Origin: Siphonodentalium dalli
Taxonomy: Eukaryota > Mollusca > Scaphopoda > Gadilida > Siphonodentaliidae
Assembly (NCBI GenBank): GCA_032622095.1
Contig: CP136068.1
Span: 122,395,989 to 122,459,988, forward strand
Reading direction: 5' to 3'
DNA: 64,000 bases
Position 1 is the stretch's first letter; the number at the start of each line of letters is the position of its first letter. Of this stretch, positions 45,928-57,850 are shown piece after piece. The position numbers were made by a program, and so were the translations under genes. The notes beneath the pieces were generated by a model. It was not told the origin of the DNA and made no database searches. It saw nothing but the letters and a program-made list of their open reading frames with translations.

Positions 45928-48267
45928 TTACAGAGATCGTATACCGCTCACAAGCTAAACAGTGATATACATGCATTTTATAATTATAATTTTATATTCC
46001 AACACACCACAATCTTCTGTGACAAATTGGCTGCAAATTTACAGTATCTCTACAGTAACTTAGAATCAATGTTACACCCACATGTTTGGTTACCACCCAT
46101 TGATATATACAATTTTGTTCTCACATTTCTCATACATCACTATATGCTCGTTACAATCGTAACAAGGGGATAATTCTTATAAAACGAAGACATTAAACCC
46201 AGGCTCGCGTATGATACAACGAACCAGCAAGTTGCATAATTGTAGCAATTGTGTAGTAGTCTGCGGAGTTGGCCAATTTTACGAAATCATCTGAACGAAA
46301 TTTAATTACAACTCGCAATATCTGATCCTTAGTGTCAAACAGATAGTGTGTTCTATAGCTTGCAGGAATCCGAGGTACTCTAGATTGCATCTTAGAATAC
46401 AAATGGGATGTTATCCCATTACCTCATTTGGCAGTTTGTATAAAATTGCATGGACAATATCCATCAAGCAAGCTCGACTTTACAAAAATAGAAAATAATG
46501 GAACGATGACTAAGTGTATGTTCACACAACTGACAAATTTTTAAATTACGAGGCAAACTTTCATGAAATTCATCACAGCTGTCTATCTATTTCACTCAGA
46601 AATTGTAAAAGCAGTTCATATTTATGTTGAAGCAACATCCAGATTCAAAAATGCATAACTATTGCGCTTCATATACAGAAATTGATATAGTTACGAATTA
46701 AAATATTAATCTATTTGACCAATTACCCAAACCGATGCACATAGCCTCAAATCGATTAAAATTTAGAAAGTTATTGAATACCTAGCTTCTTAACACCCCA
46801 AGGACTTCCGAATCAACTGTACAGTATCACCATATGCACTTAATTTTGTTTTTCTTTTTGCTTTATTAATCACGTGAATCTTCTTTGTAATTTATATTTG
46901 GTTGAGTCGGACTTATATAGGTCTTCGTACCTGTTGTCTGGCTCATTGCATCTTTTATTTGCGATAAACCTATTTATACCAAAAGCAAAAATGTATTTAA
47001 CTCTTTGGATTGATGATTTCTGGAATGACAGAATATGTCGTTCGCTTGTTTTATTACTTATTGGGGTAGCGAAATGCCACGAGTTATTCCATGCACCTAG
47101 TACAAACGCTATCGCATGCCAAATGGGGTGGGATGCTGAAAAATCGCAAGCCAATTTGCGCGCGATTTAGTTTGCCGTGTCCCGCGTGACTCAGCATCGC
47201 ATGCGAATATGTTTCGATTGTAAAATTCAAAGAAATGTAACTCTAACATACCCGTTATTTAGTAAAAAATCATACCAAAAGAATGACACCACAAAGAGAC
47301 AAGTTTCAACAACACTATAGGAAAAATCACTTTTAGGGTGGGTGGGCTTGGGGTAGGCGGACGGCACTGTCTAAGACCTGTTGGGAAACACAAAATTCAA
47401 ACTGTTATTGCGTTAAGCAACGTCACCCCTTTTTCAAATTGATATCGAGGCAGTCAAACTCTCCAGACGGCATCGACATATCAAAACGCATGCGATTCTC
47501 GCCTATCGTATCCGTATTTGGACGAGATTGTAAGACCATAGCCTGATTCCATGATTGATTCTGGCGATATATCTGAAAACTAATTTCGGGCAATTGTCGG
47601 TTGCATAACAGCTTATAGAATTACATAAATATTAAATGTCATGATGCGTATGTGATAAACTGTGATTTATTACACGCTTGTTCCTAGAAGTACAGTGTTA
47701 TTGCTGTTGCGCATCTCGTTGACGTCATATGACATTTATCTCAACCGGAACTATAAAATAAAAGCATCATCACACATGACAAAACAAGCTCTGTATGTGC
47801 CTAAATAAACCTTGTAAGCCTGTATGTTTTAATGCACGGGTTCTAGGGCGGGCGACGTGTAATAAACACAGAATGACACGTGTGTTAATTCGTGTTGTTG
47901 ATTACGGCACGTGTGCCATCGCGGAAGGATAGGACTCTAGGTTGCGCCTCTCTTTCCGTCCTTCGCGCTAACACAACTGTCGTGCTTGCTTGTGCTGTTC
48001 CGTGTTATGTATGTTCAGTTTATAAGTAGTGTATGTCCTTCACACCTTGCAACACTGCAGCCCTATTCGGCGAATTGCCCGTAAAATTACCAGGCAAACT
48101 GAAGGTACGCTAATTGTTCTAGGACTGAGGGCCAAACATCATGAAAATGACAACTTTAGAAAAATAGTGGTACATTTTCTTATCAGTATCATATTGTCCT
48201 ACCAGCACCATAGCAATATAGCAGGACCCATTAAGATTATAGAAATGTTGCATTGCTATTTAAAACG
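45928..48267. other. 2.3-kb stretch without recognised gene
   Basis: Overlapping frames of 94-98 codons on both strands at 46870-47170 are unassigned. A TGACGTCA palindrome near 47722 and two CACGTG-type words at 47879 and 47909 are the only notable short motifs. Confidence 0.45.
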
Positions 48268-48405
48268 TCACACCCGTTAAAACCGTCACATATATACAGA
48301 AAGAATATTAAAATATAGACATATTTTGTTCTTATACCAATCATAAATATCGCATAAATAGCATGTTATTGTCAAATCGTACGCCTTGTTAGTAAACAAA
48401 AACCA
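48268..48405 (+). mobile_element. TTAA-type foldback family M, fragment
   Basis: 'acacccgttaaaac', 'cagaaagaatatt', 'tattttgttcttatacca' and 'atgttattgtcaa' match one arm of the full element at 61469-61814. Confidence 0.6.
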
Positions 48406-48758
48406 TATTATGATAAGTACAGTAAAGCATGTGCGAAACGCAAAACACTCAACACCGGAGAGACCCACTACGTGAACTTGGTTGACATTGGCACCATATT
48501 GTTTACAACATACCGATATGGCGTTCGCTAACCCTCGCCACTCCAGATTTCGGTGCCGAATGAGTCATCTTGTATTCACGCTCCCAACAAAATCTCCACG
48601 GTGTTGAGTGTTTTGCTTATCGCACACTATTTACGTATATAAAATGTGTGTTGTGGGTAATATCGCATTCATACTATCATTATACTATACTTTTAGTATA
48701 TTCTTGAGGAAATTCATAATTTGTTAATTTTATTTCTGAATTATAACCTTTAACCAAT
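48406..48758. other. Intergenic, nothing recognised
   Basis: No gene or repeat partner seen. Confidence 0.4.
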
Positions 48759-51700
48759 AGTATGGTCGTGGTACGCGAACTGATGGGTTAACCCGGAATA
48801 AATTGGCAATAAGGCGATTTTGCTGTCATTAGAGGCAGCAGATTCCTCAATATTAGATATCTAAAATCCGCTAAAATCCGCTTTGGGGAATCTTTGTTAT
48901 CCAAGATGGCGTCCAACATGGTTGTCTATATAACACCAGTTATCGAAATAAGTCACTATACGATATATTTTGCCATATTATTACGCAGATATGCTAGTGT
49001 ATGTGATATTAGAGTACGAAAGCGAACAGAGTAACACAGACGGAAAATATTACAATCGCGGACATGAAATGGCTGTCAAAATGGCCGCAAATTAAGCCAT
49101 GCCACGATCAAAGCAACATATTGGATAACCACATATGCGTGATTATACGTATTGGTAGTATACAAGTCTGAAGTTAAATATCGCTAAAGGTACACAGATC
49201 ATTAAAACAGATCCATCTGAGGGATTTATCGGTGACTAGAACGCAAGTCAATCCCAATGATTTACGTCTTGAAAGTTCAGGTTTTCTCCTTAGAACACAC
49301 CCAACAGTCGGACCAAACGTAATAATATCGGGCATGCGGCACACGAAGTAATGTTTCGCCACACAGTGTGTGGTAGTTTCATTCGGCATTTTGATTCTGT
49401 ATGGAATGTAACGTAAAAACTGAAGCGCATAGCCTTGTGGTATACATACTAGTTAAATTCCCGAATGTTTCAACACTCTCCGTAATAATAAACCATGCAC
49501 GTATGTCGCAATGCTTATTATGCTGTAAAGAAACACTCATCTCTTCACTAGATTAGCACCCCATCTCACCATGTCAAAGAGGCGGTACATCGTACATTTT
49601 GTTTAAGACTAATGTTCATGCTTCTACCAACCCGGTTTCTTTGTAGACAATTTTGTTCAAATTACTTCAGTCGGTACTTTATAACTGGAGTATGCTACCA
49701 CGCAATGCACAATATTAGTTTTCAGTATGTTGTTGTTTGAAAATATATTGTCAATACCACCCACAATGGGTGCTAAATATATGCTTATTGGCGCTTAAAG
49801 CTGTTATCTCAGCGTTGAACATCCACCCAATGCTGCTATTTGTGTGCAGCAGATATGTGAAACATTAATGAGAAGGGAAAAACTCGGTTATGCGGTTGCA
49901 GAAAACGTAATAAGTTTACCGTATATGTGGCCTTGGTGAATATAAGTAAATAAAATTCCCACGTATAAACCCAGTCCCTGCCACAGAGTATGTATGCAAT
50001 TTTGGTCAAGTTTAGAATTAATTAAATACTACATAGTACTCCATTGTGTTTTGTAAATTGCGTTCATGATATAACATGCATTTTAGGGATACAAGCGAAA
50101 TATTCGTGTTTCATCGCTTGATCGGAGGCAACTATGACCACTATTTTCAGACACAGACAATAGCATCAACATATTTTACCCAGAACTCTATGAATATCCC
50201 TCAAACTGTACTATAGCAGTGAATTTTAAAAGGTTTGGTGTTGTAGATATCAAAATAAATTATGATTGATCACACTCGTGAGACTGCTCTGAGTACATAT
50301 ATCTCTGCTTCTAGAAAATGTCACAGAATCAATATATCCATACTAAATCCCATTTAGCTTTATAATTACACATATATCACACGATTCAAAACAAACATTA
50401 CAGATACAACTGCGTTGCTGTTCCGTTTCTAGACGCCTAAAACGTCCCGATGTAACTCTTGTATGAGACCCTGCTTTCGCTTCCTCTCTCGTGAGATAAC
50501 TTAGAGAGAATTCGTACATCTTTAATCAAAAGTTTCTATTATACTCTGCAATCATTCTTCATCGCGTAATTCGAGCGTTTGTTCATTCTTATAGCGCCCG
50601 CTCTCCCGCGGCGAAGCCGCAGAAGCGAAGCGACCAGGGTATACGTATGCGAATATGAAATATATACTAATCGACTTTTTCGGCCCAATCTAAAAATAAA
50701 TTGAAATCACCTAAAATAGGATAATTTATTCATAACTGAAGGGTCAGCGGAGTCCAAATTCTATTGTTGGCAACGGTCGCCATTTTGTATTGATTAATGC
50801 CACCTCGAAATGTGTAATTGGGCAAAATGCTGCAGGGCAAAAATAAAAAACTTTGATCTAGCAACTGTTAGCTATATTTCATCATATGTAGGAACATCAT
50901 GCTCCTAAAGCCAAATATATTTTCAAAAAGTGAATGTAAATTGAACAAAAGCTAAATTGCATGAAAAAGTTTTGTTTACATATTTCATAAAATTATTAAA
51001 AATATTTACCCCGAAAGAGGAATCTAGCGACCTTGCTGGCCGTTTACATATTATCTTCAATTTACTAACGGTATTTCCGCCTACAAAATTGATGAAATAT
51101 TCTCAAAGTTCAAGGCCGACAAACGGAAACTTTAAGTTCCGATTGAAAGATCGCGGAGTAATTTTAAGATTGCTTCTTGGGAAACCAGTAAAGGCGTCAT
51201 GACATCAAGACGTACATCATGACGTCACTACCTACACCGGCGCGCAAAATTCCAGACAGGACTGCGTCGATGGCCAGACAGCTGAGACTCGTATTGCATG
51301 GCAGGCTAAATATCCACATTTACGTTATATGTGATTATTTACATACATTGTATATATAATTTTCTTGTGTCCCATTATAATTATAGGGTGGATACACACA
51401 TGCATGTAATTTATGTATGTAACATACATGTATTTTACATGGCCACACCAATAATTGACAACATTAATCACCTGCGCGCGAGTGGTTCATTAACAGGCCA
51501 GACAAGTGAGTAGTGCTAAGCGAAGTCAAATTGTCTTCTATCAGTACATTTAAGGCCAGTCCAAAACATGGCTTCTCTCACGGATGCGGAAATTAGTCAA
51601 GTCTGTGTGATATCTGGCATTTTATTAATGCACGACCACCAGAAGCCATATACGTCTGGCATATACAGGCTTGATATAGAACATTTTCAACCATGATGCT

Positions 51701-52615
51701 TGTTTGGGTGGGGTCTCGAAAGCTTCAAATCGCTAAGGGACTTATAGTTAGTTCGGAATATCGGTCGGAATAATCTGGACAAGAAGGTACAATATGATAT
51801 GTTTTACTTAAATAGCTCAGAGTTAGCCACCCCGCCTGGTAGCTTTCAGGGTTATATATAGCCCCCGCATGCGTCGGGGAAATCCTGATCAACCACTGCT
51901 ATAAATAAGAGAGGACTGGTAATTATTTAAATAGAAAGTCTACCATATGGGTTATCCCACGAAGAATTATTTTAAGTGGCCTGGCGACTCGGTCCAAGAT
52001 AACGGCTTATCTACATTCCGACTTAATTGGAACTAGAACTCAGTGCGTTCAACACGTAGGCAATCATTGGGTTGTCAGTGGACACATATTACATCGTCTG
52101 TATGATCCATGTAAAACGCCAAATACACGATAATTACAGATTTTTCATGCATGTGTGTATCCACCCATAGGGTTTATCATCAAATCCTTCTATAAAGATA
52201 ACAATTCATCCGATAATCCCATGAACAGTAACATGCGGGCGCAAATTACGTTTACGTACATGATCATATTAGGACTAGCTAATCAATTTTGCACAAAATG
52301 TAAATTTCATTCGATTTTGTCCAGTTCGGCGGCCATTTTAGGACAAACATTCTACATATATGGTTTACGACTAAGTGCGATAGTGTATATTTAAATGTAT
52401 TACAAATTTGGCATTAATTGGTGCACCTACCATAGAAATTCAGCATTTCCCGATACCAACTGCCATTTTTGACGTCATGTTGAATTGAGAACTTTGCCCA
52501 AAACGGATTTTAGCGGATTTTGTATATGTTGTTCAGCAAACCAGTCCGCGCATTTTGAGACCAAAACGGCTACTTTACCAATTTATTCGGGGTCTAACCG
52601 CCTAACGACCATACT
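48759..52615 (-). mobile_element. 2.2-kb TIR element F, inverted copy split by 1.7-kb insertion
   Basis: Ends AGTATGGTCGT / ACGACCATACT. Read on the minus strand it follows 40690-42860 throughout, including the GATGGCGTCCAACATGG inner end at 48906 and GGCATTAATTGGTGCACC at 52410. The copies are clearly diverged (by eye ~80% identity). Continuity is broken only at 50595-52269; removing that segment gives ~2.18 kb, the same as the intact copy. Confidence 0.75.
50595..52269. mobile_element. 1.67-kb insertion inside element F
   Basis: The intact copy reads (complement) 'ttcactcgtataggactagc'; here 'ttcattcttatag' and 'taggactagc' are separated by 1.67 kb, with TAG on each side. The segment starts CGCCCGCTCTCCCG next to a GCGGC-GAA-GCCGC hairpin and 'agaagcgaagcgac'; no inverted ends. 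The 81-codon frame 50957-51202 is unassigned. Confidence 0.55.
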
Positions 52616-52617
52616 AC

Positions 52618-52636
52618 AAGGCCATCCGTGCCTTTA
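52618..52636 (-). mobile_element. End fragment of family M
   Basis: AAGGCCATCCGTGCCTTTAA is the complement of the family M terminus and abuts the right end of element F. Confidence 0.45.
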
Positions 52637-52700
52637 ACCAGGGATATGAACAAGTCTATTACGTACATAGCTGTGACTGGTCCATATTATTTCATTTAAA

Positions 52701-53697
52701 CCCCTGTCACACCCGGCGCTAGCATTGCGCTGAAAAGGTACAAAAATATGAGTAACACGCAGGAGGAGCGCGGAAAACTGTCCAAAATTGTCAAACTTTG
52801 AACACAAAGTATGCTCCTATTGCGTTCCTGCTTTGTCAAGTCTCACTGTGCTTTCTCTACGCTATAAACGTCCTTAGTACGTTCTCAATAAGTTTGCAAA
52901 ACCTTCTCTGCGTTGACGCGGAGAGTATAAATAGCGCCTCCTGCGTTCTCCAGTCATAGTCAGTTTTTAGGTTGTGGGGAATATACTCAACAATCCGCAG
53001 TAGATTAGCTGTCCGATTAAACCACTGTCACACTCCGCTGCGATCAGACCGGCGCGTGCATTGCGCTGAAAAATTATCATAGCGCCAAGCAAAGCGCACT
53101 AAGGTATCCAAGAACCGATTGGTGACGCAGTTGACACTGGCTAGGACGGGAGAGGGTCCCCGTGATCGCTCATGAGCGCCAGAGCGCCGCGCTTGTTTTG
53201 TGCATGCACAAAACAAGCGCAGAGGTTCGGCGTTCTGCCCAGGCGCAGTAACGTCGCCATGACAGCGCAAAGCAAACGACACGAGCGCCCCGTTGACGTA
53301 GCAAGGACGGATACAAGCTACTCGTGGTCGCAGCAAGAATTCCACTGCAACTGCAGTAAGCTTACTATGCCTTGGTCGGAACGCCGAGACTCTGCGCTTG
53401 TTTTGTGCATGCACAAAACAAGCGCGGCGCTCTGACAGCGCAAAGCGAGCAACATGTTGACGTAGCAAGGACGGCTAAAAGCTACTCGTGGTCACAGCAA
53501 GAATTCCTCTACAACTGCAGAAAGCTTACTACGCCTTGGTCAGAACGCAGAGCATATGGGCGACCATGGGGACCATCGCCCGTCGTAGCCAGTGTCCACT
53601 GCGTCACCAATCGGTTCTTGGAGACCTTAGTGCGTTTAGGTGGGCGCTTTGATACTTTTGCAGCGCAATGTAAGCGCCGACCTGAGTGTGACAGGGG
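52701..53697. mobile_element. GC-rich foldback element N (inner 53022-53697, outer end at 52701)
   Basis: CCCCTGTCACACCCGGCGCT at 52701 and CCACTGTCACACTCCGCTG at 53022 both pair with the right end AGTGTGACAGGGG at 53697. The inner version is a 676-bp near-palindrome with ~150-bp arms ('accgattggtgacgcagt', 'ccagtgtcaactgcgtcacc' type). Two perfect 32-bp palindromes centred on TGCATGCA lie at 53189-53220 and 53394-53425, and ~90 bp is directly repeated (53299-53390 and 53460-53550). GC content is much higher than the surroundings. Frames at 53028-53743 follow the palindromes and are not called. Confidence 0.7.
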
Positions 53698-54330
53698 CTT
53701 TATGCTAGCTGTACACGCTTATAAAGGCGTAAGGTGTGTATAACCTTGGGGAGTTCGGAATCAACAGTTGATTTGTCGGCATCAATGGCATAACATGAAT
53801 TAATTATAAGAAGGGCGCCATTTAATATTAATTATTGAGTGTTTGTCATAGCTACCATATCATATAAGGCATTTAATTACCTTGATAGGTTATGCAGGGG
53901 TTATGCATTATTATATCACACATGTATAGTCAGGGTAAATATGAATGCATACTATACCTTTGTATTTAATTCACATGGAAGCCTGTGTGCACCATACACG
54001 ACTCCCAGTGCATTTTGTACGCCCTTTTGAAAAAGGTCGTATCATGTAATCGGTCCGTCCGTCCATCTGGGTAGCCATCTGGGCTTCCAGTCTGTCCGGA
54101 GTCCGTCTGTATATATGTCCGCTCGTTCACATGTTTTTGTTTCCGACAGATAACTCCAATTTGGATTATTTGATCTTAACCAAAGTTAATATGTACAGAT
54201 ACATTTTGGTGGCTATGGTCAAATCGAAGATGAATTATCCACACCAATGACTTTTTGCAGAAATTCGTTATTACTCTATAGCAAGCCATGTGGCTAAGTT
54301 TCTATACTGATTGGATACCTCCACCCAGTT
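53698..54330. other. Intergenic, nothing recognised
   Basis: 'gtccgtccgtcc' and 'agataactccaatttgg' (54050-54165) look like the leader of a dispersed repeat, without partner in the window. Confidence 0.4.
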
Positions 54331-54510
54331 ATAAAAGTATACATGGGAACGGTATATTATATATGCAGAGGGGGCTCATGTAATAGAACCAGGCGACAGA
54401 CAGAAAAACAGATCATAAAAGAGCAGAATGATTCATCTGTGGGAAATGTTCAGATAATAAGTTCAACAAACGACGTAAGGTTGTGTGTTGAACTTATTAT
54501 CTGAACATTT
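54331..54510. repeat. Repeat H, copy 3, with hairpin 54444-54510
   Basis: AAATGTTCAGATAATAAGTT, then CAACA pairs with the complement ending at 54510. Upstream 'ttataaaagtatac' and 'gacagacag' match the 39.2-kb copy. Confidence 0.65.
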
Positions 54511-55059
54511 TCCTAAGGGGTAACTACTCGTCAATGAGTATTTAGCATTGAACTGGATAATACGATAGTGTTCGAAAACAACATTTCCGTGAAAAAAGAG
54601 CGATTTTTTTTCAGCAAAAAATGCATCTTCCGGCTCACAATCAAGTGAAATCCCAAATTAGTCATTGGTATTACTTTCAGCTAGAGCAATGGAATGATGT
54701 AGTAATTTTTTAATCAAAACCGTTAATAAATAATATATGACTTAGCCACAGCCTGAGGGCTCGATTAACCAAAATCGCCATTTCTGAAAAAAAAAGTCAC
54801 TGGTCGGTATCATTCATCTTCGATTTTACCAGTTATTCCATTATTTTTACCTTTAAAAAATCTGGTTGCAACTTGTTCTACCATAGGTATGGGCACCGGG
54901 CCACCTTTGGCGTCTGGCCGCTCCATTATTTCAGAGCTAAAGAGATGGGCAGAGTTTTGCATATTTCCAAAGAATTTCTGATGACACAGCGATATCTCGT
55001 CGCTTATTATGCATGCAGACGGGCTCGCCTTTGACGGATGAAACTGTTACAATCGTTTT
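54511..55059. other. Intergenic, nothing recognised
   Basis: No gene or repeat partner seen. Confidence 0.4.
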
Positions 55060-55270
55060 AGTGGAGATTGTTTATCCATTACACTCTAAGGTCGCCATTT
55101 TGGCCAGTGATTGTTATCGTCGGCTTCCTGTGAAAGATTGCCTCATGAGCTTTAGCAGTCACGTAATGGCTGTATTCAAGCACACTTCCTTAACTACATG
55201 TACATGCAGCATGGCCCGACCGGAGCTGGTCGGTAACGTAGGGTGTGAACCTTGAAATTACCACGACGCC
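55060..55270 (+). repeat. Dispersed repeat G, copy 1 (partial)
   Basis: 'gtggagattgtttatccatt', 'gattgttatcg', 'agcagtcacg', 'taatggctg' and 'ctggtcggtaac' are shared with the copies at 56.1, 56.9 and 60.0-60.7 kb. Confidence 0.65.
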
Positions 55271-55340
55271 ACAGCACCTTCTTTGACGCAGACGACCAAC
55301 GACCTCTATGGTTGAATATTTCCAACCTATCATTTATTGT

Positions 55341-55369
55341 TTATTTATTTATTTATTTATTTATTTATT
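55341..55369 (+). repeat. (TTTA)n microsatellite
   Basis: Seven TTTA units immediately beside the MITE target site. Confidence 0.9.
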
Positions 55370-55374
55370 GGGGT

Positions 55375-55768
55375 TTAACCCTTTACCCAACAAACCGGCC
55401 AAAACCGGCCAAATAAAGCTTCAACAGCCTAAAATATCTTCGGTCTGTCTCAATAGAACCATACACATATGGATATCATTGGAACCGGCTCCTTGACCAC
55501 ATTGTTACAGTTATGCCCTGTGCCAATGCATTCTGTTATATATGCGAGTCGACCATAGGTCGCCTCGCATATATAAGAGAATGCATTGGCCTAAAAAAAA
55601 TCTTTTTTTAACACTTTTTACCATTTTTTCTTACATTCTTTAACAATTTTATAATTTTTAATGTGTTAAGCCAATGCATTCTCTTATATATGCGAGGCGA
55701 CCTATGGTCGACTCGCATATATAAGAGAATGCATTGGCACAGGGCCCTTCTGTTGGGTAAAGGGTTAA
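55375..55768 (+). mobile_element. MITE family A, copy 7
   Basis: TTAA both sides, intact 14-bp ends and both hairpins (one change CTGTTATA in the first). Confidence 0.92.
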
Positions 55769-55861
55769 CGTCGCTTTCAGCAACCAGGGATATATCCCGA
55801 CGTTGCCAGTTTTAATGGTGGGGGGGGGGGGAAAGTCCGTACACTAATGCAAATCTAGCAG

Positions 55862-56064
55862 TGATTTCATTGGCTGGAAGAATGGTTCATTGTGCCCGGC
55901 GAAACCACCGACCATCGGCGAGTAAATGGCAACTCTCACAGATAGCGATATGGGATACAAAGTCAGCAATGACTCCACCGGGAATTGAATCCATATCGCC
56001 AGCGCTGGGGAGCGAATCGGTCTGGAGCAGAGCCCCTTACCGGCTGAGCCACAGAGGCCCCTTA
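55862..56064 (-). mobile_element. tRNA-derived SINE (or SINE head)
   Basis: On the minus strand the 5' end reads GGGGCCTCTGTGGCTCAGCC. The A box TGGCTCAGCCGG (56040-56051) fits the Pol III consensus fully and GGATTCAATTCC (55981-55992) is a good B box. They are 47 bases apart, a little longer than in a tRNA. The body continues CGGTGGAGTCATTGCTGAC and beyond. The 3' tail is not defined, and no cloverleaf is proposed. Confidence 0.65.
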
Positions 56065-56094
56065 TAATTTATTGCCATTTCATTCCAAATATAT

Positions 56095-56800
56095 GACCAA
56101 TAGTAGGAACATACTCCATTTTTAAAAATATTTTAACCGAAGTTGGTGGGGTGATACATTACCAACCTCCAACCCCTGCCCCTAATCCCAGTCATTTAAC
56201 AGGGATCAAGGACAACTGGAAATATAATGAAATTTCTCATTTTTCCGACTGTACCTGCCTCAAGTGTGTGATATTATTGGATTATTATCGGAATATTGCC
56301 CCAATACTGTTCAAACTTCCAAACGCTGCCGTCTTATCACGAATGTGTTCCAAAACCGGAAATGCTCATTCTGATGCGAGGTCAAAGGGAGATAACCTAA
56401 CTCGTGTAATGAGACCAGCCGTCTCCAGCTTCCCCCAGTTAAAGTGGAAATTGTTTATCCATCACGCTCTAATGACGTCCTTTTGGTCAATGATTGTTAT
56501 CGGAATCGGCTTTCTCTGAAAGTTCGCTTCAGGAGACAAGGCCGTGCGTTAGAAGTCACGCAATGGCGGCATGAACACTGCCTTAACCACGTCACAGAAT
56601 AGCGTAGTCCTAATTCGGTAACCCCGAATAGGAACGTGGGTTGTCAACCTTGCAATTTCCATCTGCGCCGCCCCGTCCCCATTGAAGGAGACCAAAAGCT
56701 CAGTCTTGGACATTTTATTTGGATTCCGTTGAGTTAAATTGTTCCAAGTGGCACCTTGAAATTTCCAACTTATTGGCATTTAAGTAAAAAAAAATATGAC
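56095..56800 (+). repeat. Dispersed repeat G, copy 2
   Basis: Runs from 'ttttaaccgaagttggtggg' to 'atttccaacttattg'. Contains 'ccagccgtctccagcttccc' and 'gatgcgaggtcaaagggaga', nearly identical to copy 3. Frames 56151-56519 and 57273-57680 overlap the matching part (SSFPQLKWKLFIHHAL) in both copies, so an ancient coding origin is possible, but I recognise no domain. Confidence 0.7.
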
Positions 56801-56939
56801 ACCGAAAGTAGAAAAATACTCTAATTTGATCTCAAAATAACAAATTTCACTAAATATTGGTTGGAGTATCGAACTGTCAGTGCAAACTCAACATACCACC
56901 TGACTTTTCCTACTAAAGTTGTGTCTGATATATGACATT

Positions 56940-57850
56940 TCCAACTTTTGAATATTTTAACCGAAGTTGTGGGCGGAGGTGAGACACTGCCAATCTCCAA
57001 CCCTCTGCCCCTGATCCGAGTTTATCACAACGCAAAGGGATCAAGGAATATCATGAACATTTCTCCTTTTTTCGATTGTACCTGCCTCATCTGGGAGCTG
57101 GTCTAGGAAGATGTGTGGCATTATTGAATTATTAGGGGAATATTTCCCCTATACTGTGGACACGACCAAACTTCGCCGATTTGCCACAAATATGTTCTAA
57201 TGCCCGAAATGCATACTGCACCAATACTGTCGAAACGTCCACACTTCCAAACGTTGCCGATTTTCCACAAGTGTGTCCAAACTTCCAAAAGCTGCCGATT
57301 TGCCACAAATATTTTCTAATACCCGAAATGCATATAGCACAAATACTGTGGAAACGTCCGCAATTCCAAAAGTTGCCGAATTTCCACAAGTGTGTTCTAA
57401 TACCCGAAATGCTTATTCAGATGGGAGGTCGAAGGGAGATAACATGGCTCGTGTAATGCGACCAGCCGTCTCCAGCTTCCCCCAGTTAAAGTGGAAATTG
57501 TTTATCCATCACGCTCTAATGTCGCCCTTTTGGTCAATGATTGTTATCGGAATCGGCTTTCTGCGAAAGTTCGCCTCAGGAGACAAGCTGGTGCTTTGGC
57601 AGTCACGCAATGGCTGCATGCACACTTTCTTAACTATACATCACAGCATGGCACTGGAGCAGGTCGGTAACCCCGGTTAGGGATGTGGCTAGCGGGTCCG
57701 CGTTGGGATGTCAACCTTACAATGTCCAACTAAGCCCCTCTCCCCGTTGAAGCAGACCAATCTCTGGGAAATTCTATTTGGATAGCCATATTGAGTTGCA
57801 TTTTTTCAATTAGCATCTTAAACTTCCCAACTTATTGCCATTTCAGTCCA
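56940..57850 (+). repeat. Dispersed repeat G, copy 3, with internal ~118-bp tandem
   Basis: Same order as copy 2, expanded at 57165-57415 by repeats of 'gccgatttgccacaaat', 'ttctaatacccgaaatgc' and 'ccacaagtgtgt'; GCCGATTTGCCACAAAT recurs 118 bp apart. Confidence 0.7.

Noticed and set aside
53028-53743. Overlapping 87-146 codon frames on both strands
   Set aside because: They follow the GC-rich palindromic element N; low stop-codon density there reflects base composition.
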